Positions 26,089 to 34,782 of a stretch of DNA of 64,000 nucleotides are shown in pieces. The DNA lies in contig NZ_LT607750.1 in NCBI RefSeq assembly GCF_900090235.1, forward strand, positions 2,926,501 through 2,990,500, written 5' to 3'. Below the pieces are notes generated by a model. The model was not told where the DNA came from, searched no databases, and saw only the letters and a program-made list of their open reading frames with translations. A program made the position numbers and the translations under genes. The stretch's first letter is position 1. Every line of letters begins with the position of its first letter. This stretch comes from Micromonospora echinaurantiaca. GTDB lineage: Bacteria; Actinomycetota; Actinomycetes; Mycobacteriales; Micromonosporaceae.

Positions 26089-26772
26089 ATGCGGATCACC
26101 GTCATCGAGGATGACGACCGCGTGGCGCGGGGTCTGGTGACCGTGCTGACCCAGGCGGGCTTCCAGGTCCAGCGCATCGCCACCGCCGCGGAGGCCGTGC
26201 GTGCCGCCCCGTCCGACGTGGTCCTCGTCGACCTGGGCCTGCCCGACGGCGACGGTCTCGACGTGATCCGCAAGCTGCGCGACCGACCGGAGACCGCCGT
26301 CATCGCGGTGACCGCGCGGTCGGAGGAGCACGAGCGGGTCCGTGGCCTGCGCGCCGGCGCCGACGACTACATCGTGAAGCCGTTCGGCATCCCGGAGCTG
26401 CTGGCCCGGATCGACGCCGTGCTGCGGCGCACCCGGGCGGCTCGGGCCCTGAGCCACCCGGCCGAGCCGCTGGTCGTCGGCCCGATGCGGATCGGCGTGG
26501 GCACCCGCGAGGTCACCGTCGACGGCACCGCCGTGACGCTGACCCGCAAGGAGTTCGAGCTGCTCCTGCTGCTGGCCCGGCGGGCGCCGAACGTGGTGAG
26601 CCGCGACGTCATCCTCGACCAGATCTGGGGCGCGACCTGGGAGTCCTCGAGTCGCACCCTGGACACCCACATCGCGGCGTTGCGGCACAAGCTCGGGTCG
26701 GCCGTGCTCATCCGCACGGTCCACGGCGTCGGCTACCGGCTGCTGGCCGACCAGCCGGAGCTGATCGGCTGA
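26089..26772 (+). CDS. OmpR-family response regulator (TctD-like)
   Basis: 227 aa from ATG 26089. The receiver domain (1-115) has the acidic pocket EDD (7-9), phospho-acceptor Asp48 in VLVDLGLPDGD and Lys in DDYIVKPFG (about 98). The winged-helix DNA-binding domain (about 130-220) has LTRKEFELLLLLARR and VHGVGYRL. It works with the kinase gene 6 bases downstream and probably activates the divergent tctCBA operon in response to a carboxylate; this pairing is classical for TctDE. The start is decided by the receiver fold and the -10 element just before it. Confidence 0.88.
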   Translation: MRITVIEDDDRVARGLVTVLTQAGFQVQRIATAAEAVRAAPSDVVLVDLGLPDGDGLDVIRKLRDRPETAVIAVTARSEEHERVRGLRAGADDYIVKPFGIPELLARIDAVLRRTRAARALSHPAEPLVVGPMRIGVGTREVTVDGTAVTLTRKEFELLLLLARRAPNVVSRDVILDQIWGATWESSSRTLDTHIAALRHKLGSAVLIRTVHGVGYRLLADQPELIG

Positions 26773-26778
26773 CCCGCC

Positions 26779-28251
26779 GTGCACCGTCGCCTGCTCGCCG
26801 TCCTGGTGCCCCTCGCGGTGCTGCTCGTCGCGGCGCTCGGGGTGCCGCTCAGCGTCACCGTGGCCGAGCGGGAGATGCAGGAGACCTACGTCGACCGGCT
26901 GGGCGACGTCGGCCGGTTCGCGTCGCTGGCCGAGACCGCGCTGTCGACCGGACGCACCGAGGCGCTGCACCAGGAACTGGCCCGCTACCACCAGCTCTAC
27001 GGCATCCCGGCCGCGGTGATCGACACCTCGGGCACGGTGCTGCTCGGCCCGGCCGGCGCGTACCAGGAGGCGGCGCGGGCCGAGCCGGCGGTGCCCCGGA
27101 TCGTCACCGCGGCGCTGGCCGGGGCGAGGTCCGAGCCGTCCGGGGAATGGGCGCCGTGGGACGACTCCGCCCTGGTGGTGGCGGAGCCGGTGGGCCGGGA
27201 CAGCGAGGTCGTCGGCGCCGTCGTGACGATCTCCGACCTGTCGCAGACGCGCGGTCACATCCTGGTGCGGTGGGCCCAGCTCGCCGCGCTCGGGCTGCTG
27301 CCGTTGATCGCGCTGGTGGCCGTCGCCTGGCCGGTGTCCGCGTGGGTGCTGCGGCCGGTGCGGGAGCTGGACGCGGCGAGCGCGCGGATCTCGCGGGGCG
27401 ACCTCACCATCCGGGCCGACGCCGAGGCCGGCCCGGTCGAGCTGCGGCGGCTGGCCGGGTCGTTCAACACCATGATGGACGCGGTGGAGAACGCCGTGCA
27501 GCGGCAGCGGGCGTTCGTGTCCGACGCGTCGCACCAGTTGCGCAATCCGCTGACCAGTCTCCGGCTGGCGGTGGAGAGCCTGGAACCGCATCTGCGCCCG
27601 GCCGGCGACGGGCGGCAGCTGTACGACGTCGCCGTCGACGAGCTGAAGGCGATGCAGCGGATGTTGAACTCGCTGCAGGCCAGCGCGCGGATGGAGAGCA
27701 TCCGGACGGCGTCGCCGGTCGACCTCGACGCGGTGCTGGCGACCCGGGTGAACCGGTGGCGGGCGTTGACCGCGGCCGCGGGGCAGACCCTGGTGGTCAA
27801 CGTGCCGCCCGGGCTGCGGTTGCTGGAGCCGCCGGGCGGACTCGGCAGCGTCCTGGACGAGCTGATCAGCAACGCGTTGCGGCTGTCGGGCTCGCAGACC
27901 GTGCAGGTGACCGCCCAGCTCTCCCCTGCTGCTCCGGACGCCGCACCCGGCGACGCCGCCCGGGCCGGTGGGCTGGTCACGATCGCGGTCCGCGACGACG
28001 GCCAGGGGATCGACGTCGCCGAGCGGGCTCAGGCGCTGCGGCGGTTCTGGCGGTCGCCGCGGCACCAGAACGTGTCCGGGACCGGCCTGGGACTGGCGAT
28101 CTGCGCCGACCTGGTCGGGGCGGCCGGGGGCGAGCTGCGCCTGGAGGACGGCCTGCCGCGTCCGGACGGGTCCGGGCACGGATTCGCCGCGGTGGTCGCG
28201 CTGCCGGTCGCCGCGCGGGCGGCGGCGGCCGACGCCGCGTCGCCGGTCTGA
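26779..28251 (+). CDS. Sensor histidine kinase (TctE-like)
   Basis: 490 aa from GTG 26779. Membrane helix 1 at about 4-25, extracytoplasmic sensor about 26-165, helix 2 about 166-190, HAMP about 190-243, dimerisation box FVSDASHQLRNPLTSL with phospho-acceptor His252, and an ATPase domain with N box DELISNALRLSG, G1 DDGQGID and GTGLGLAI. The alanine-rich C-terminus is variable. It would sense an external carboxylate and phosphorylate the adjacent response regulator. Downstream it converges on the TAXI receptor gene with 30 bases between stops. Confidence 0.88.
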   Translation: MHRRLLAVLVPLAVLLVAALGVPLSVTVAEREMQETYVDRLGDVGRFASLAETALSTGRTEALHQELARYHQLYGIPAAVIDTSGTVLLGPAGAYQEAARAEPAVPRIVTAALAGARSEPSGEWAPWDDSALVVAEPVGRDSEVVGAVVTISDLSQTRGHILVRWAQLAALGLLPLIALVAVAWPVSAWVLRPVRELDAASARISRGDLTIRADAEAGPVELRRLAGSFNTMMDAVENAVQRQRAFVSDASHQLRNPLTSLRLAVESLEPHLRPAGDGRQLYDVAVDELKAMQRMLNSLQASARMESIRTASPVDLDAVLATRVNRWRALTAAAGQTLVVNVPPGLRLLEPPGGLGSVLDELISNALRLSGSQTVQVTAQLSPAAPDAAPGDAARAGGLVTIAVRDDGQGIDVAERAQALRRFWRSPRHQNVSGTGLGLAICADLVGAAGGELRLEDGLPRPDGSGHGFAAVVALPVAARAAAADAASPV

Positions 28252-28281
28252 GGACTCCCCCGCCGGCCGGTCACCGGTTGG

Positions 28282-29241
28282 TCAGCGCTTGCGGTCGCGG
28301 AACCAGGCGGCCGCGCCGGGATGCAGCGGGACCGACCCGGTGGAGATCCCGGTACGCACGTTGATCTGCCACGCCTCGGGAACGGCCTCGGCGTCGTCGC
28401 GGCTGGCGGAGGTGATCGTCCGGGTGTGCGTGAAGATCGTGTCGGTGATGGCGTAGACCAGGTCGTCGGGCAGGTCGTTGCGCACCAGGAGCACGTTCGG
28501 CACCGCGACGGTCCGGGTGGCCGGGACGCCGGCGTAGGCCGTCGCGGGGATCCTGGCCGGAGCGTACGGACCGGGGTACGCGGTGAAGAGGGCGCCGGCC
28601 TGCGCGTCCAGCGGGATCAGCCGGATCGGGTGCCACTGCGCCAGCTCGGTGATGGCGGGTGTCGGGACGCCGGTCAGGGAGAACATCGCGTCGATCCGGC
28701 CGGCGCGCAGGGCGGCCGCCGATTCGGCCTGGCTGAGGGACCGGCCGTCGGCCCGCACCCGGCCGAGTTCCAGCACCCGCAGCGAGGTGAACTCGGTGCC
28801 CGAGTCGCGGGCGCCGAGCGATATCCGCCGGCCCGCGAGGTCCCCGAACTCGTCGATCGCGGAGGCGGCCAGGACCACGAGGTGCAGGTGGCTGTCGTAG
28901 AGCCGGCAGATCGCCGAGAGTCCCTCGGGGGCGCTGCCGTCGGTCGTGATCAGCGCGTCCAGGCTGGTCAGCCCGAGGTGCACGTCGCCGGCCCGGAGCA
29001 TCCGGATGTTGTCGGTGGACGCCCCGCTCGGCACGGTGGTCACCGTGGCACCCGGTACCTGTTCGGAGATGTGGGCGGCGATCGCACCGCCGATGCGTCG
29101 GTACACCGCCCCCGCCGGCCCGGTGGCCAGTCGCAGGTGGACCGGGTCGACCTCGGACTGCCGGGAACAACCGGCGAGCAGCCCGCCGGCGGCCAGGAGC
29201 ACCGCCCGCCGGCTGAACCGCACCGCCGGGTCCAGCGCCAT
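28282..29241 (-). CDS. TAXI-family TRAP transporter solute receptor (lipoprotein)
   Basis: A 319-aa protein with twin-Arg-like RRAVLLAAGGLLAGCS and lipobox Cys near 25. The TAXI fold is indicated by LRLATGPAGAVYRRIGGAIAAH, TVTTVPSGASTDNIRMLRAGDVHLGLT and the acidic-cluster region DLAGRRISLGARDSGTEFT. TAXI receptors hand glutamate, oxoglutarate or other carboxylates to a fused TRAP permease, but no such permease is in the window. Its place beside the TctDE-like pair suggests it may instead be an auxiliary sensor for the kinase (inference). Gene ends 30 bases from the kinase stop. Confidence 0.82.
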   Translation of the reverse strand: MALDPAVRFSRRAVLLAAGGLLAGCSRQSEVDPVHLRLATGPAGAVYRRIGGAIAAHISEQVPGATVTTVPSGASTDNIRMLRAGDVHLGLTSLDALITTDGSAPEGLSAICRLYDSHLHLVVLAASAIDEFGDLAGRRISLGARDSGTEFTSLRVLELGRVRADGRSLSQAESAAALRAGRIDAMFSLTGVPTPAITELAQWHPIRLIPLDAQAGALFTAYPGPYAPARIPATAYAGVPATRTVAVPNVLLVRNDLPDDLVYAITDTIFTHTRTITSASRDDAEAVPEAWQINVRTGISTGSVPLHPGAAAWFRDRKR

Positions 29242-29302
29242 GCCGAGATGATACGGAGGGTCCCGCCCGTCCGATCGCCGGACGGGCGGGACCCCGGTCC
29301 GG

Positions 29303-30865
29303 CTACAACTGGATGAGGCGGGTCAGGTCCACCGTGGAGATCGCCCCGGCGCGCACCTGGGCGACCGCGATCGGCTGGCCGACGACGCGATTGGGCAGGT
29401 CGACCTGCACCAGGTAGGTCCCCGGACGCAGGTGCACGAAGCCGAACCAGCCGTCGCCGTCGGTGGCCCGGGTGATCGGCGCACCGCCGGTGGTCAGCGG
29501 CCGCAGGGTGACGGTGGCCTGGTCCAGCGGCGCGCCGGTGTGCAGCGCGACGCGGCCCGAGACGTGCCCCTCGGCGGGGGTCGCCTTCCACGGCATCACC
29601 GGCACCGCCGGCTTGTCGGCGAACGGGGCGTCCGGCCCGGTCGTCAACGCCTCGGCCAGTTTGTCCCGCTCCGCGTTACGGACGGCCAGCGGCTGATTGA
29701 CGCCGGCGCGGGTCGGGTTAGCGTACGAGTATCCGCTCCAGCCGGCGGCGGTGTTGCCCGCCGCGGTGGGGGCGAGCGCCGTGCGTACCTGCTCGAGGCT
29801 GTCGGGGATGTCGTTGAGGTACAGGGCCGGGCCGATCACCGCCTGCCGGTCGCCCTGCCAGTCGGCGAGCACCTCGGTCCACTCGTCGTACATCTGCTTC
29901 TGGTCGGGCATCCAGTTGCGCTTGTAGTTCATGGCCACGACGGTGTCCATGATCCCCTCGGCCAGCCAGCCCTTCCAGTCCTGCAGCACCTCGGCGTAGG
30001 GCCGGGTCTGCTCCCAGCCGCCCATGGTCTGCGGCCCGTAGCTGTAGGTGATGCCGTCCATCGACAGGCGGGCCCGCGGGTCCACCTGCCACATGCCGAG
30101 GTAGATCTTGCGGACCAGGTTGGTCATCTGGTTGCGCCGCCAGTCCGAGAACTGCGGGTCGGCGGGCAGCGGCGTGTCGGTGCGGCCGGTGGCGGCGCGG
30201 AAGCGGGCCAGCGAGGTCTCGCTGTAGCCCCAGTCGCTGTGCGTGGTGGTGGAGTTGAAGTCCGGGTAGCGCACGTAGTCGAGGTTGATGCCGTCGACGT
30301 CGTACTCCCGCACGATGCTCTGGATCGCCGAGACGATGTAGTTGACCGCGGCCGGGTTGGCCGGGTCCATGTAGGCGTTGTTGCCCATGAGTTCCTGGCC
30401 GTCGTACCGCTTGTTGAGCCAGCGGTCGGCGCCGGTGGCGGACCGGCCGTGCTTGTTGAAGACGTGCTCGGGCGAGGAGTGCGGGGTGGCCGAATTCCAC
30501 ATCGTGTTGACGTTGACCCAGGCGTGCACCTCCAGGCCCGCCGCGTGTCCCTGCGCGATCATCTCGTCGAGCGGGTCGTACGGCAGTGGGGCGATCGCCG
30601 CGTCGGTCCGCGGGTAGAGCGCCCGGTTGCAGAAGCAGTCGTAGCGGCGGGCGATCTGGACGATCAGGGCGTTGGCGTTGATCTTCTTGGCGTCCTGCAC
30701 AAGCCGGGTGACCTGTGCCGGGGTGTAGATGCCCTCGTTGAACGCGTCGACCCAGTAGCTGCGCCACTGCTGGGTGGGCTCCGCTTCCGGGTCGGCCTTC
30801 GCGGCGGTGGCCATGCTGAGCGTCAGGACGATGGCGGTGAGGACGGCTAGTGCTCGTTTTGTCAC
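29303..30865 (-). CDS. Secreted family-10-like glycosyl hydrolase (GHL10/YngK type) with C-terminal carboxypeptidase-regulatory-like domain
   Basis: 520 aa from GTG 30865, preceded by GGAGG. Signal peptide of about 24 residues (cleavage near AKA-DPE). The GHL10 (DUF187) barrel follows, with WRSYWVDAFNEGIYTPAQV, EVHAWVNVNTMW, VDGINLDYVRYP (candidate catalytic acidic residues) and DTVVAMNYKRNW. From about 440 to the end is a beta-sandwich resembling the carboxypeptidase regulatory-like fold (GRVALHTGAPLDQATVTL, GDGWFGFVHLRPGTYLVQVDL). Relatives act on polysaccharides or peptidoglycan glycan strands; the exact substrate is unknown. A LacI-type palindrome lies upstream. Confidence 0.82.
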   Translation of the reverse strand: MTKRALAVLTAIVLTLSMATAAKADPEAEPTQQWRSYWVDAFNEGIYTPAQVTRLVQDAKKINANALIVQIARRYDCFCNRALYPRTDAAIAPLPYDPLDEMIAQGHAAGLEVHAWVNVNTMWNSATPHSSPEHVFNKHGRSATGADRWLNKRYDGQELMGNNAYMDPANPAAVNYIVSAIQSIVREYDVDGINLDYVRYPDFNSTTTHSDWGYSETSLARFRAATGRTDTPLPADPQFSDWRRNQMTNLVRKIYLGMWQVDPRARLSMDGITYSYGPQTMGGWEQTRPYAEVLQDWKGWLAEGIMDTVVAMNYKRNWMPDQKQMYDEWTEVLADWQGDRQAVIGPALYLNDIPDSLEQVRTALAPTAAGNTAAGWSGYSYANPTRAGVNQPLAVRNAERDKLAEALTTGPDAPFADKPAVPVMPWKATPAEGHVSGRVALHTGAPLDQATVTLRPLTTGGAPITRATDGDGWFGFVHLRPGTYLVQVDLPNRVVGQPIAVAQVRAGAISTVDLTRLIQL

Positions 30866-30899
30866 TGGAAGCCTCCACGTGCGGGAGTGCGCTGAAGGA

Positions 30900-30922
30900 T
30901 TTCTGCAAGTGATTGCAGTAAA
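30900..30922. promoter_or_regulatory. Candidate LacI-family operator upstream of the glycosidase
   Basis: CTGCAA-GTGA-TTGCAG (30903-30918) is a perfect 6-bp inverted repeat with A/T-rich edges (TTT at the left, TAAA at the right). It lies 38-53 bases before the GTG start of the secreted glycosidase. TTGCA/TGCAA half-sites recur in operators of LacI-type carbohydrate regulators, so repression lifted by an oligosaccharide is plausible. The rest of 30923-31229 shows nothing coding. Confidence 0.5.
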
Positions 30923-31229
30923 TGCGAAGGTAAGCTACGGCCCACCGTGGGGGCAAGGGTGCCGGCGATCCCGGCGGCGGCGCCGACACCCACACCGTGA
31001 CCTCGGCTGGCGACGTCGAGTGGGCGGCTCCGTGGCGTCCGGCCAACCCGAGCCTGAGCGAAAGCCGGTGGCGGACCACGGCGGCCACTGTTAGCCTTCG
31101 GCGACCGTGCGAGAGATCGAGGAGGTGGTACCCGTGAACGTATCGACGTGGGTGCTCCCCTCCGGGGTCACGGTCGGGCGATAGGTCGTCCGGGAGCGCC
31201 GTTCACGAGCACTCCCGAAAGGCACGACC

Positions 31230-31961
31230 GTGCGATTCACTTCCGAACAGCGCCTCGACGACGGCGTCCTCGAGCGCGAATTCACCCTCGGCGAGATCCC
31301 CGGCATCCTGTGGACGCCCGGATCCGCATCCGCACCGGCCCCGCTGATCCTGCTCGGCCACCCCGGCGGACTGCACAGGATGTACCCCCGACTGGTGGCT
31401 CGGGCCCGGCACTGCGCGGCGGAGGGCTTCGCCGCGGCCACCATCGAGCTGCCCGGGAGCGGTGATCGGCCCCGTTCCGCGGCCGCCGAGGAGGCCCGCG
31501 CTGATCTGCACCGGGCCTTGGAGGCCGGCGAGCCGGTCGACGACGAGATCGTCGGCCGGCTCGTCCTCCCGTTGGTCGAGAAGGCGGTCCCGGAATGGCG
31601 GGCCGCCCTGGATGCCCTCCTGTCGCTGCCCGAGATCGGCGGCCCGGTCGGGTACGCGGGCGGGGTGATCGCCATCGGCGTCCGGCTGGCGGTGGTCGAG
31701 CCGCGCATCTCGGCCGCCCTTCTGTTCGCCGGGAGTTACGTGCCCCGCGCCATGTTCGAGGAGGCCCGGCAGGTCACCATTCCGTTGCAGGTCCTGCTGC
31801 AGTGGGACGACGAAGGAAACGACCGACAGCTGGCCCTGGACCTGTTCGACGCCTTCGGCTCCGCGGAGAAGACGCTGCACGCCAACATGGGCGGGCACAC
31901 CGGCGTCCCGGGGTTCGAGGGGGACGACGGGAACCGGTTCTTCGCCCGGCACCTGAAGTGA
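31230..31961 (+). CDS. Alpha/beta-hydrolase-like protein lacking the nucleophile serine
   Basis: 243 aa from GTG 31230 with GAAAGG upstream. The alpha/beta fold is visible: strand and oxyanion loop PLILLGHPGGLHRMYPRLVARA, then AATIELPGSGDRPR, a late LQVLLQWDDEGN (acid region) and NMGGHTGVPGFE (histidine region). Where relatives have a GxSxG elbow, this protein reads GPVGYAGGVIAIG, so the nucleophile serine is replaced by alanine or glycine. It may be an inactive binding protein or use another residue. It is a single gene with a strong hairpin after it. Confidence 0.7.
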   Translation: MRFTSEQRLDDGVLEREFTLGEIPGILWTPGSASAPAPLILLGHPGGLHRMYPRLVARARHCAAEGFAAATIELPGSGDRPRSAAAEEARADLHRALEAGEPVDDEIVGRLVLPLVEKAVPEWRAALDALLSLPEIGGPVGYAGGVIAIGVRLAVVEPRISAALLFAGSYVPRAMFEEARQVTIPLQVLLQWDDEGNDRQLALDLFDAFGSAEKTLHANMGGHTGVPGFEGDDGNRFFARHLK

Positions 31962-32011
31962 GGCTGGGCCGTCGAGCCGGCAGCAGACGATAGGCCCTGC
32001 CGGCCTGGATG

Positions 32012-32053
32012 CCGCTCATCGAGGAGGACAGCCGCGCCCCCCTCGATGAGCGG
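32012..32053. terminator. Strong bidirectional hairpin between convergent genes
   Basis: Perfect 13-bp arms CCGCTCATCGAGG / CCTCGATGAGCGG with a 16-base loop lie 51 bases after the alpha/beta-hydrolase-like gene and 70 bases after the end of the convergent esterase gene. No T-run. Position and stem strength indicate a shared terminator. Confidence 0.65.
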
Positions 32054-32122
32054 TGGCCAGCAGCTGCACAACAGGGCTCGTACCGGTCGGGGGTCGCGGC
32101 AGCGGACCTGGACAGCCGGAAC

Positions 32123-33097
32123 TCAGCGGGTTCCCGAGCCGAGGAGCTTGTTCAGCCAGGCGAGCTGTTCGAGCTGGTGCGCGGCTTCGCCGCCTTCGTG
32201 GTCGTTGAACTCGTACACCCGCAGCTCCTTCTCGCCGCCGTACCGGTGGTAGGCGACGAAGCAGGTCGAGGGCGGGCAGACCTGATCCAGCATCGCGATG
32301 GAGAACAGCGCGGGCGCGGTCGCCCGGGGCGCGAGCACGGCGGCGTCGACGTAGGACAGCGTGCGGAACACCTGTTCGCCCCGGTCGCGGTGCAGTTTGA
32401 GGTATTCGGTGACCTCGCCGTACGGGCCGCGACCGGCGACCTGCACGCCGCGCCGGATGTCGCACAGGAAGGGCACGTCCGGCATGACCGCCGCCACGCC
32501 CGGATCCAGCGCGGCCACCGCCAGCGCCAGGCCGCCGCCCTGGCTGATGCCGGTGACGGCGACCCGGTCGGCGTCGACGGCGGGATGCTCCCGGGCGGCG
32601 CGGGCGAACCGTACCGCGTCGGTGATCAGCCGGCGGTAGTAGCAGGTCTCCGGGTCGGTGACGCCGCGGGTGAGGAATCCGGGCACGGTGCCCGCCGGGT
32701 ACGGGTGCGGGTCGGCGGTGCTGCCGGACGCGGCACTCCAGCCCTGGCCGCGACTGTCCATGATCAGGTGCGCGTAGCCGGCCGCGGCCCAGAACAGCTT
32801 CTCGTGGGGCAGGCCACGGCCCCGGCCGTAGCCGAGGTACTCGACCACGCACGACAGCGGTCCGTCGGCGTTCGCGGGCAGGTGCAGCCAGCCGCGCACG
32901 GGCTCGCCGCCGTAGCCGGGCACGGTGACGTCGAAGGTGCGGACCTGGACGAGCCCGGTGTCGACGGGCTCGTAGGCCGCCGGTCCGGGTTCGTCGGCGG
33001 CCAGGGTCCGCGCCCAGAAGGCGTCCAGGTCCGCGGGAACGTCCAGGTCGGGCCGGTACGCCCAGCAGTCGGCGAGGGTGAGATCGGTCAGGGGCAC
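32123..33097 (-). CDS. Carbohydrate acetyl esterase (CE7, acetylxylan esterase / cephalosporin-C deacetylase family)
   Basis: A 324-aa protein of the usual CE7 length. The RGQG motif is in IMDSRGQGWS, the nucleophile is Ser in GISQGGG (about 185), the Asp in AMLDQVCPPST and the His in FNDHEGGE. These enzymes remove O-acetyl groups from sugars and typically form hexamers. It lies 67 bases after nanE on the same strand and is probably the last gene of the sialic acid operon. Removing 4/7/9-O-acetyl groups from imported sialic acids would therefore be a sensible role (inference); the family itself is better known for xylan oligomers. Confidence 0.85.
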   Translation of the reverse strand: MPLTDLTLADCWAYRPDLDVPADLDAFWARTLAADEPGPAAYEPVDTGLVQVRTFDVTVPGYGGEPVRGWLHLPANADGPLSCVVEYLGYGRGRGLPHEKLFWAAAGYAHLIMDSRGQGWSAASGSTADPHPYPAGTVPGFLTRGVTDPETCYYRRLITDAVRFARAAREHPAVDADRVAVTGISQGGGLALAVAALDPGVAAVMPDVPFLCDIRRGVQVAGRGPYGEVTEYLKLHRDRGEQVFRTLSYVDAAVLAPRATAPALFSIAMLDQVCPPSTCFVAYHRYGGEKELRVYEFNDHEGGEAAHQLEQLAWLNKLLGSGTR

Positions 33098-33164
33098 CGC
33101 GTGGCCTCCGGTCAGCAGGATCGTCGGTTGTCGTCGTGGTGGGGCGCGCCGGTGGGCCGGTCCG

Positions 33165-33845
33165 CTACCGGGCCTCGGCGACGGCCGAGGCGAACCAGCC
33201 GGTGATGGTGGTGGGGTGGGTGATCGCCGTGCCCACCACCACCGTCCACGCGCCGGCGCGCAGCGCCTGCGCGGCCTGCTCCGGGCGGTGGATCCGGCCC
33301 TCCGCGACCACCGGCACGTCGATCGCGGTGGCGAGCCGCGCGACCAGGTCCAGGTCCGGGCCGGGCTGCTTGCTGGTGTACGCCGTGTAGCCGGCCAGGG
33401 TGGTGCCGACCAGGTCGGCGCCCGCCGCGGCAGCGCCGACCCCCTCCTCCAGGGTGGAGCAGTCGGCCATCACCAGGGCTCCGGTCCGCTCCTTGACGGC
33501 GGCGACGGTCTCGCCGAGGGTTCGGCCGTCGGGTCGTGGCCGGGCGGTGCCGTCGAGCGCGACGACGTGCGCGCCGGCGCGGGCGACGGCCAGCGCGTGG
33601 TCGAGCGTGGGGGTGATGAAGACGTCGTCGTCGCCGTCCTTCCAGAGCCCGATCAGCGGGAGGTCGACCGCGTCCCGGATCGCCGCGATGTCCGCCAGGC
33701 CCTGGGCGCGGATGCCGGCGGCGCCGCCCCGGGCGACCGCGAGCGCCACCCGGCGCATGGTGTCCGGGTCGCGCATCGGCTCACCGGGGTACGCCTGGCA
33801 CGACACGACCAGGCGGTGGCGCAACTGTTCGACCAGCGGGTTCAC
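33165..33845 (-). CDS. nanE: N-acetylmannosamine-6-phosphate 2-epimerase NanE
   Basis: 226 aa from GTG 33845, overlapping the NanK stop (GTGA). The TIM-barrel signatures of NanE are present: LVVSCQAYPGEPMRDPDTM at the N-terminus, GAAGIRAQG, LIGLWKDGDDDVFITPT, HVVALDGTARPRPDG, MADCSTLEEG, DLVGTTLAGYT and VVAEGRIHRPEQA followed by VVVGTAITHPTTIT. It converts ManNAc-6-phosphate to GlcNAc-6-phosphate, the third step of sialic acid breakdown. GlcNAc-6-P deacetylase and glucosamine-6-P deaminase are not in the window and must be encoded elsewhere. Confidence 0.92.
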   Translation of the reverse strand: MNPLVEQLRHRLVVSCQAYPGEPMRDPDTMRRVALAVARGGAAGIRAQGLADIAAIRDAVDLPLIGLWKDGDDDVFITPTLDHALAVARAGAHVVALDGTARPRPDGRTLGETVAAVKERTGALVMADCSTLEEGVGAAAAGADLVGTTLAGYTAYTSKQPGPDLDLVARLATAIDVPVVAEGRIHRPEQAAQALRAGAWTVVVGTAITHPTTITGWFASAVAEAR

Positions 33846-34780
33846 GCGAGGACCTCCCAGGCGAGCGAGGCGGCGCCGAGCAGCGGGGCGTCCGACCCGA
33901 GGGCCGAGGCCAGCACGGGCACGTCGGCCAGGCTGGGCAGGGTCTCCCGCCGTACCGCGTCCCGCAGCGCCTGCCACCACGGCGCGCCGAGGCCGGTGAC
34001 GCCGCCGCCGACCACGACGGCGTGCGGGTCGAGCAGGTTGACCAGCCCGCCGACCGCCGAGCCGACGGCGGCTCCGCCCAGCGCGACCACGTCGCGGGCG
34101 GTATCGTCGCCGTCCTCGGCACGCGCGGCCACCGATCGCAGGTCGTCGACCGGCCGGCCGGTACGCCGGGCGTACTCGCCGGCGAGGCCGGGACCGGCGG
34201 CGATCGCCTCCAGGTGGCCCTGTCCCCCGCACGTGCAGGGCAGCGACCCGGCGTACGGGGAGGGTTGGTGGCCGGCGTGCCCGGCCGCCGAGTGGGCGCC
34301 GGCGAGCACGGTGCCGCCGACGACGAACGAGGCGCCGACGCCGGTGCCGACGGCGACGTAGAGCACCGTGTCGCGCCCGGCCGCGACGCCGTGACGCGCC
34401 TCGCCGAGGGCGTGGGCGTGCACGTCGTTGATGACCGTGACGGGCAGCCCCAACCGCCGGCGCAGGGTGCCACGCAGGTCGGTGCCGGCCCAGCCGGTCA
34501 GCACGTCGGTGGCCGAGAGCACCCGGCCGCTGCGGTGGTCGATCACCCCGGCGCTGCCGACCCCGAGCGCCCGGACCGGCGTCCCCGCCGACCTCGCCCG
34601 CAGCTGCTCGACGAGGCCGGCGGCGGTGTCCAGCACGGCGGACGCGCCGGCCCGGCCCGGGGTGGCGGCGGTGACCCGGTCGAGGATCTCGCCCCGCCTG
34701 GTCACGATGGCGGCCGCCGTCTTGGTGCCGCCGATGTCGAGCGCGGTCACCGCCTCGGCGTGATTGCGTGCCTCGGGCAT
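33842..34780 (-). CDS. nanK: ROK-family sugar kinase, N-acetylmannosamine kinase NanK
   Basis: A 312-aa ROK kinase. ATP-binding ALDIGGTKTAAAIV (about 13-26), catalytic Asp in INDVHAHALGEARHG and the ROK zinc motif GHxxxxxxxxxxLPCTCGGQGHLE, where the usual third cysteine is His. Phosphorylates ManNAc at O6. Specificity is assigned from its place between nanA (2-base gap) and nanE (GTGA overlap); the ROK family alone does not distinguish ManNAc from glucose or GlcNAc. Confidence 0.85.
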   Translation of the reverse strand: MPEARNHAEAVTALDIGGTKTAAAIVTRRGEILDRVTAATPGRAGASAVLDTAAGLVEQLRARSAGTPVRALGVGSAGVIDHRSGRVLSATDVLTGWAGTDLRGTLRRRLGLPVTVINDVHAHALGEARHGVAAGRDTVLYVAVGTGVGASFVVGGTVLAGAHSAAGHAGHQPSPYAGSLPCTCGGQGHLEAIAAGPGLAGEYARRTGRPVDDLRSVAARAEDGDDTARDVVALGGAAVGSAVGGLVNLLDPHAVVVGGGVTGLGAPWWQALRDAVRRETLPSLADVPVLASALGSDAPLLGAASLAWEVLA

Positions 34781-34782
34781 GG

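Noticed and set aside
25672..28179. A long minus-strand frame (over 800 codons) across the two-component genes
   Set aside because: Antisense shadow rich in His/Arg/Gln with no domain; the plus strand encodes a clear response regulator and kinase.
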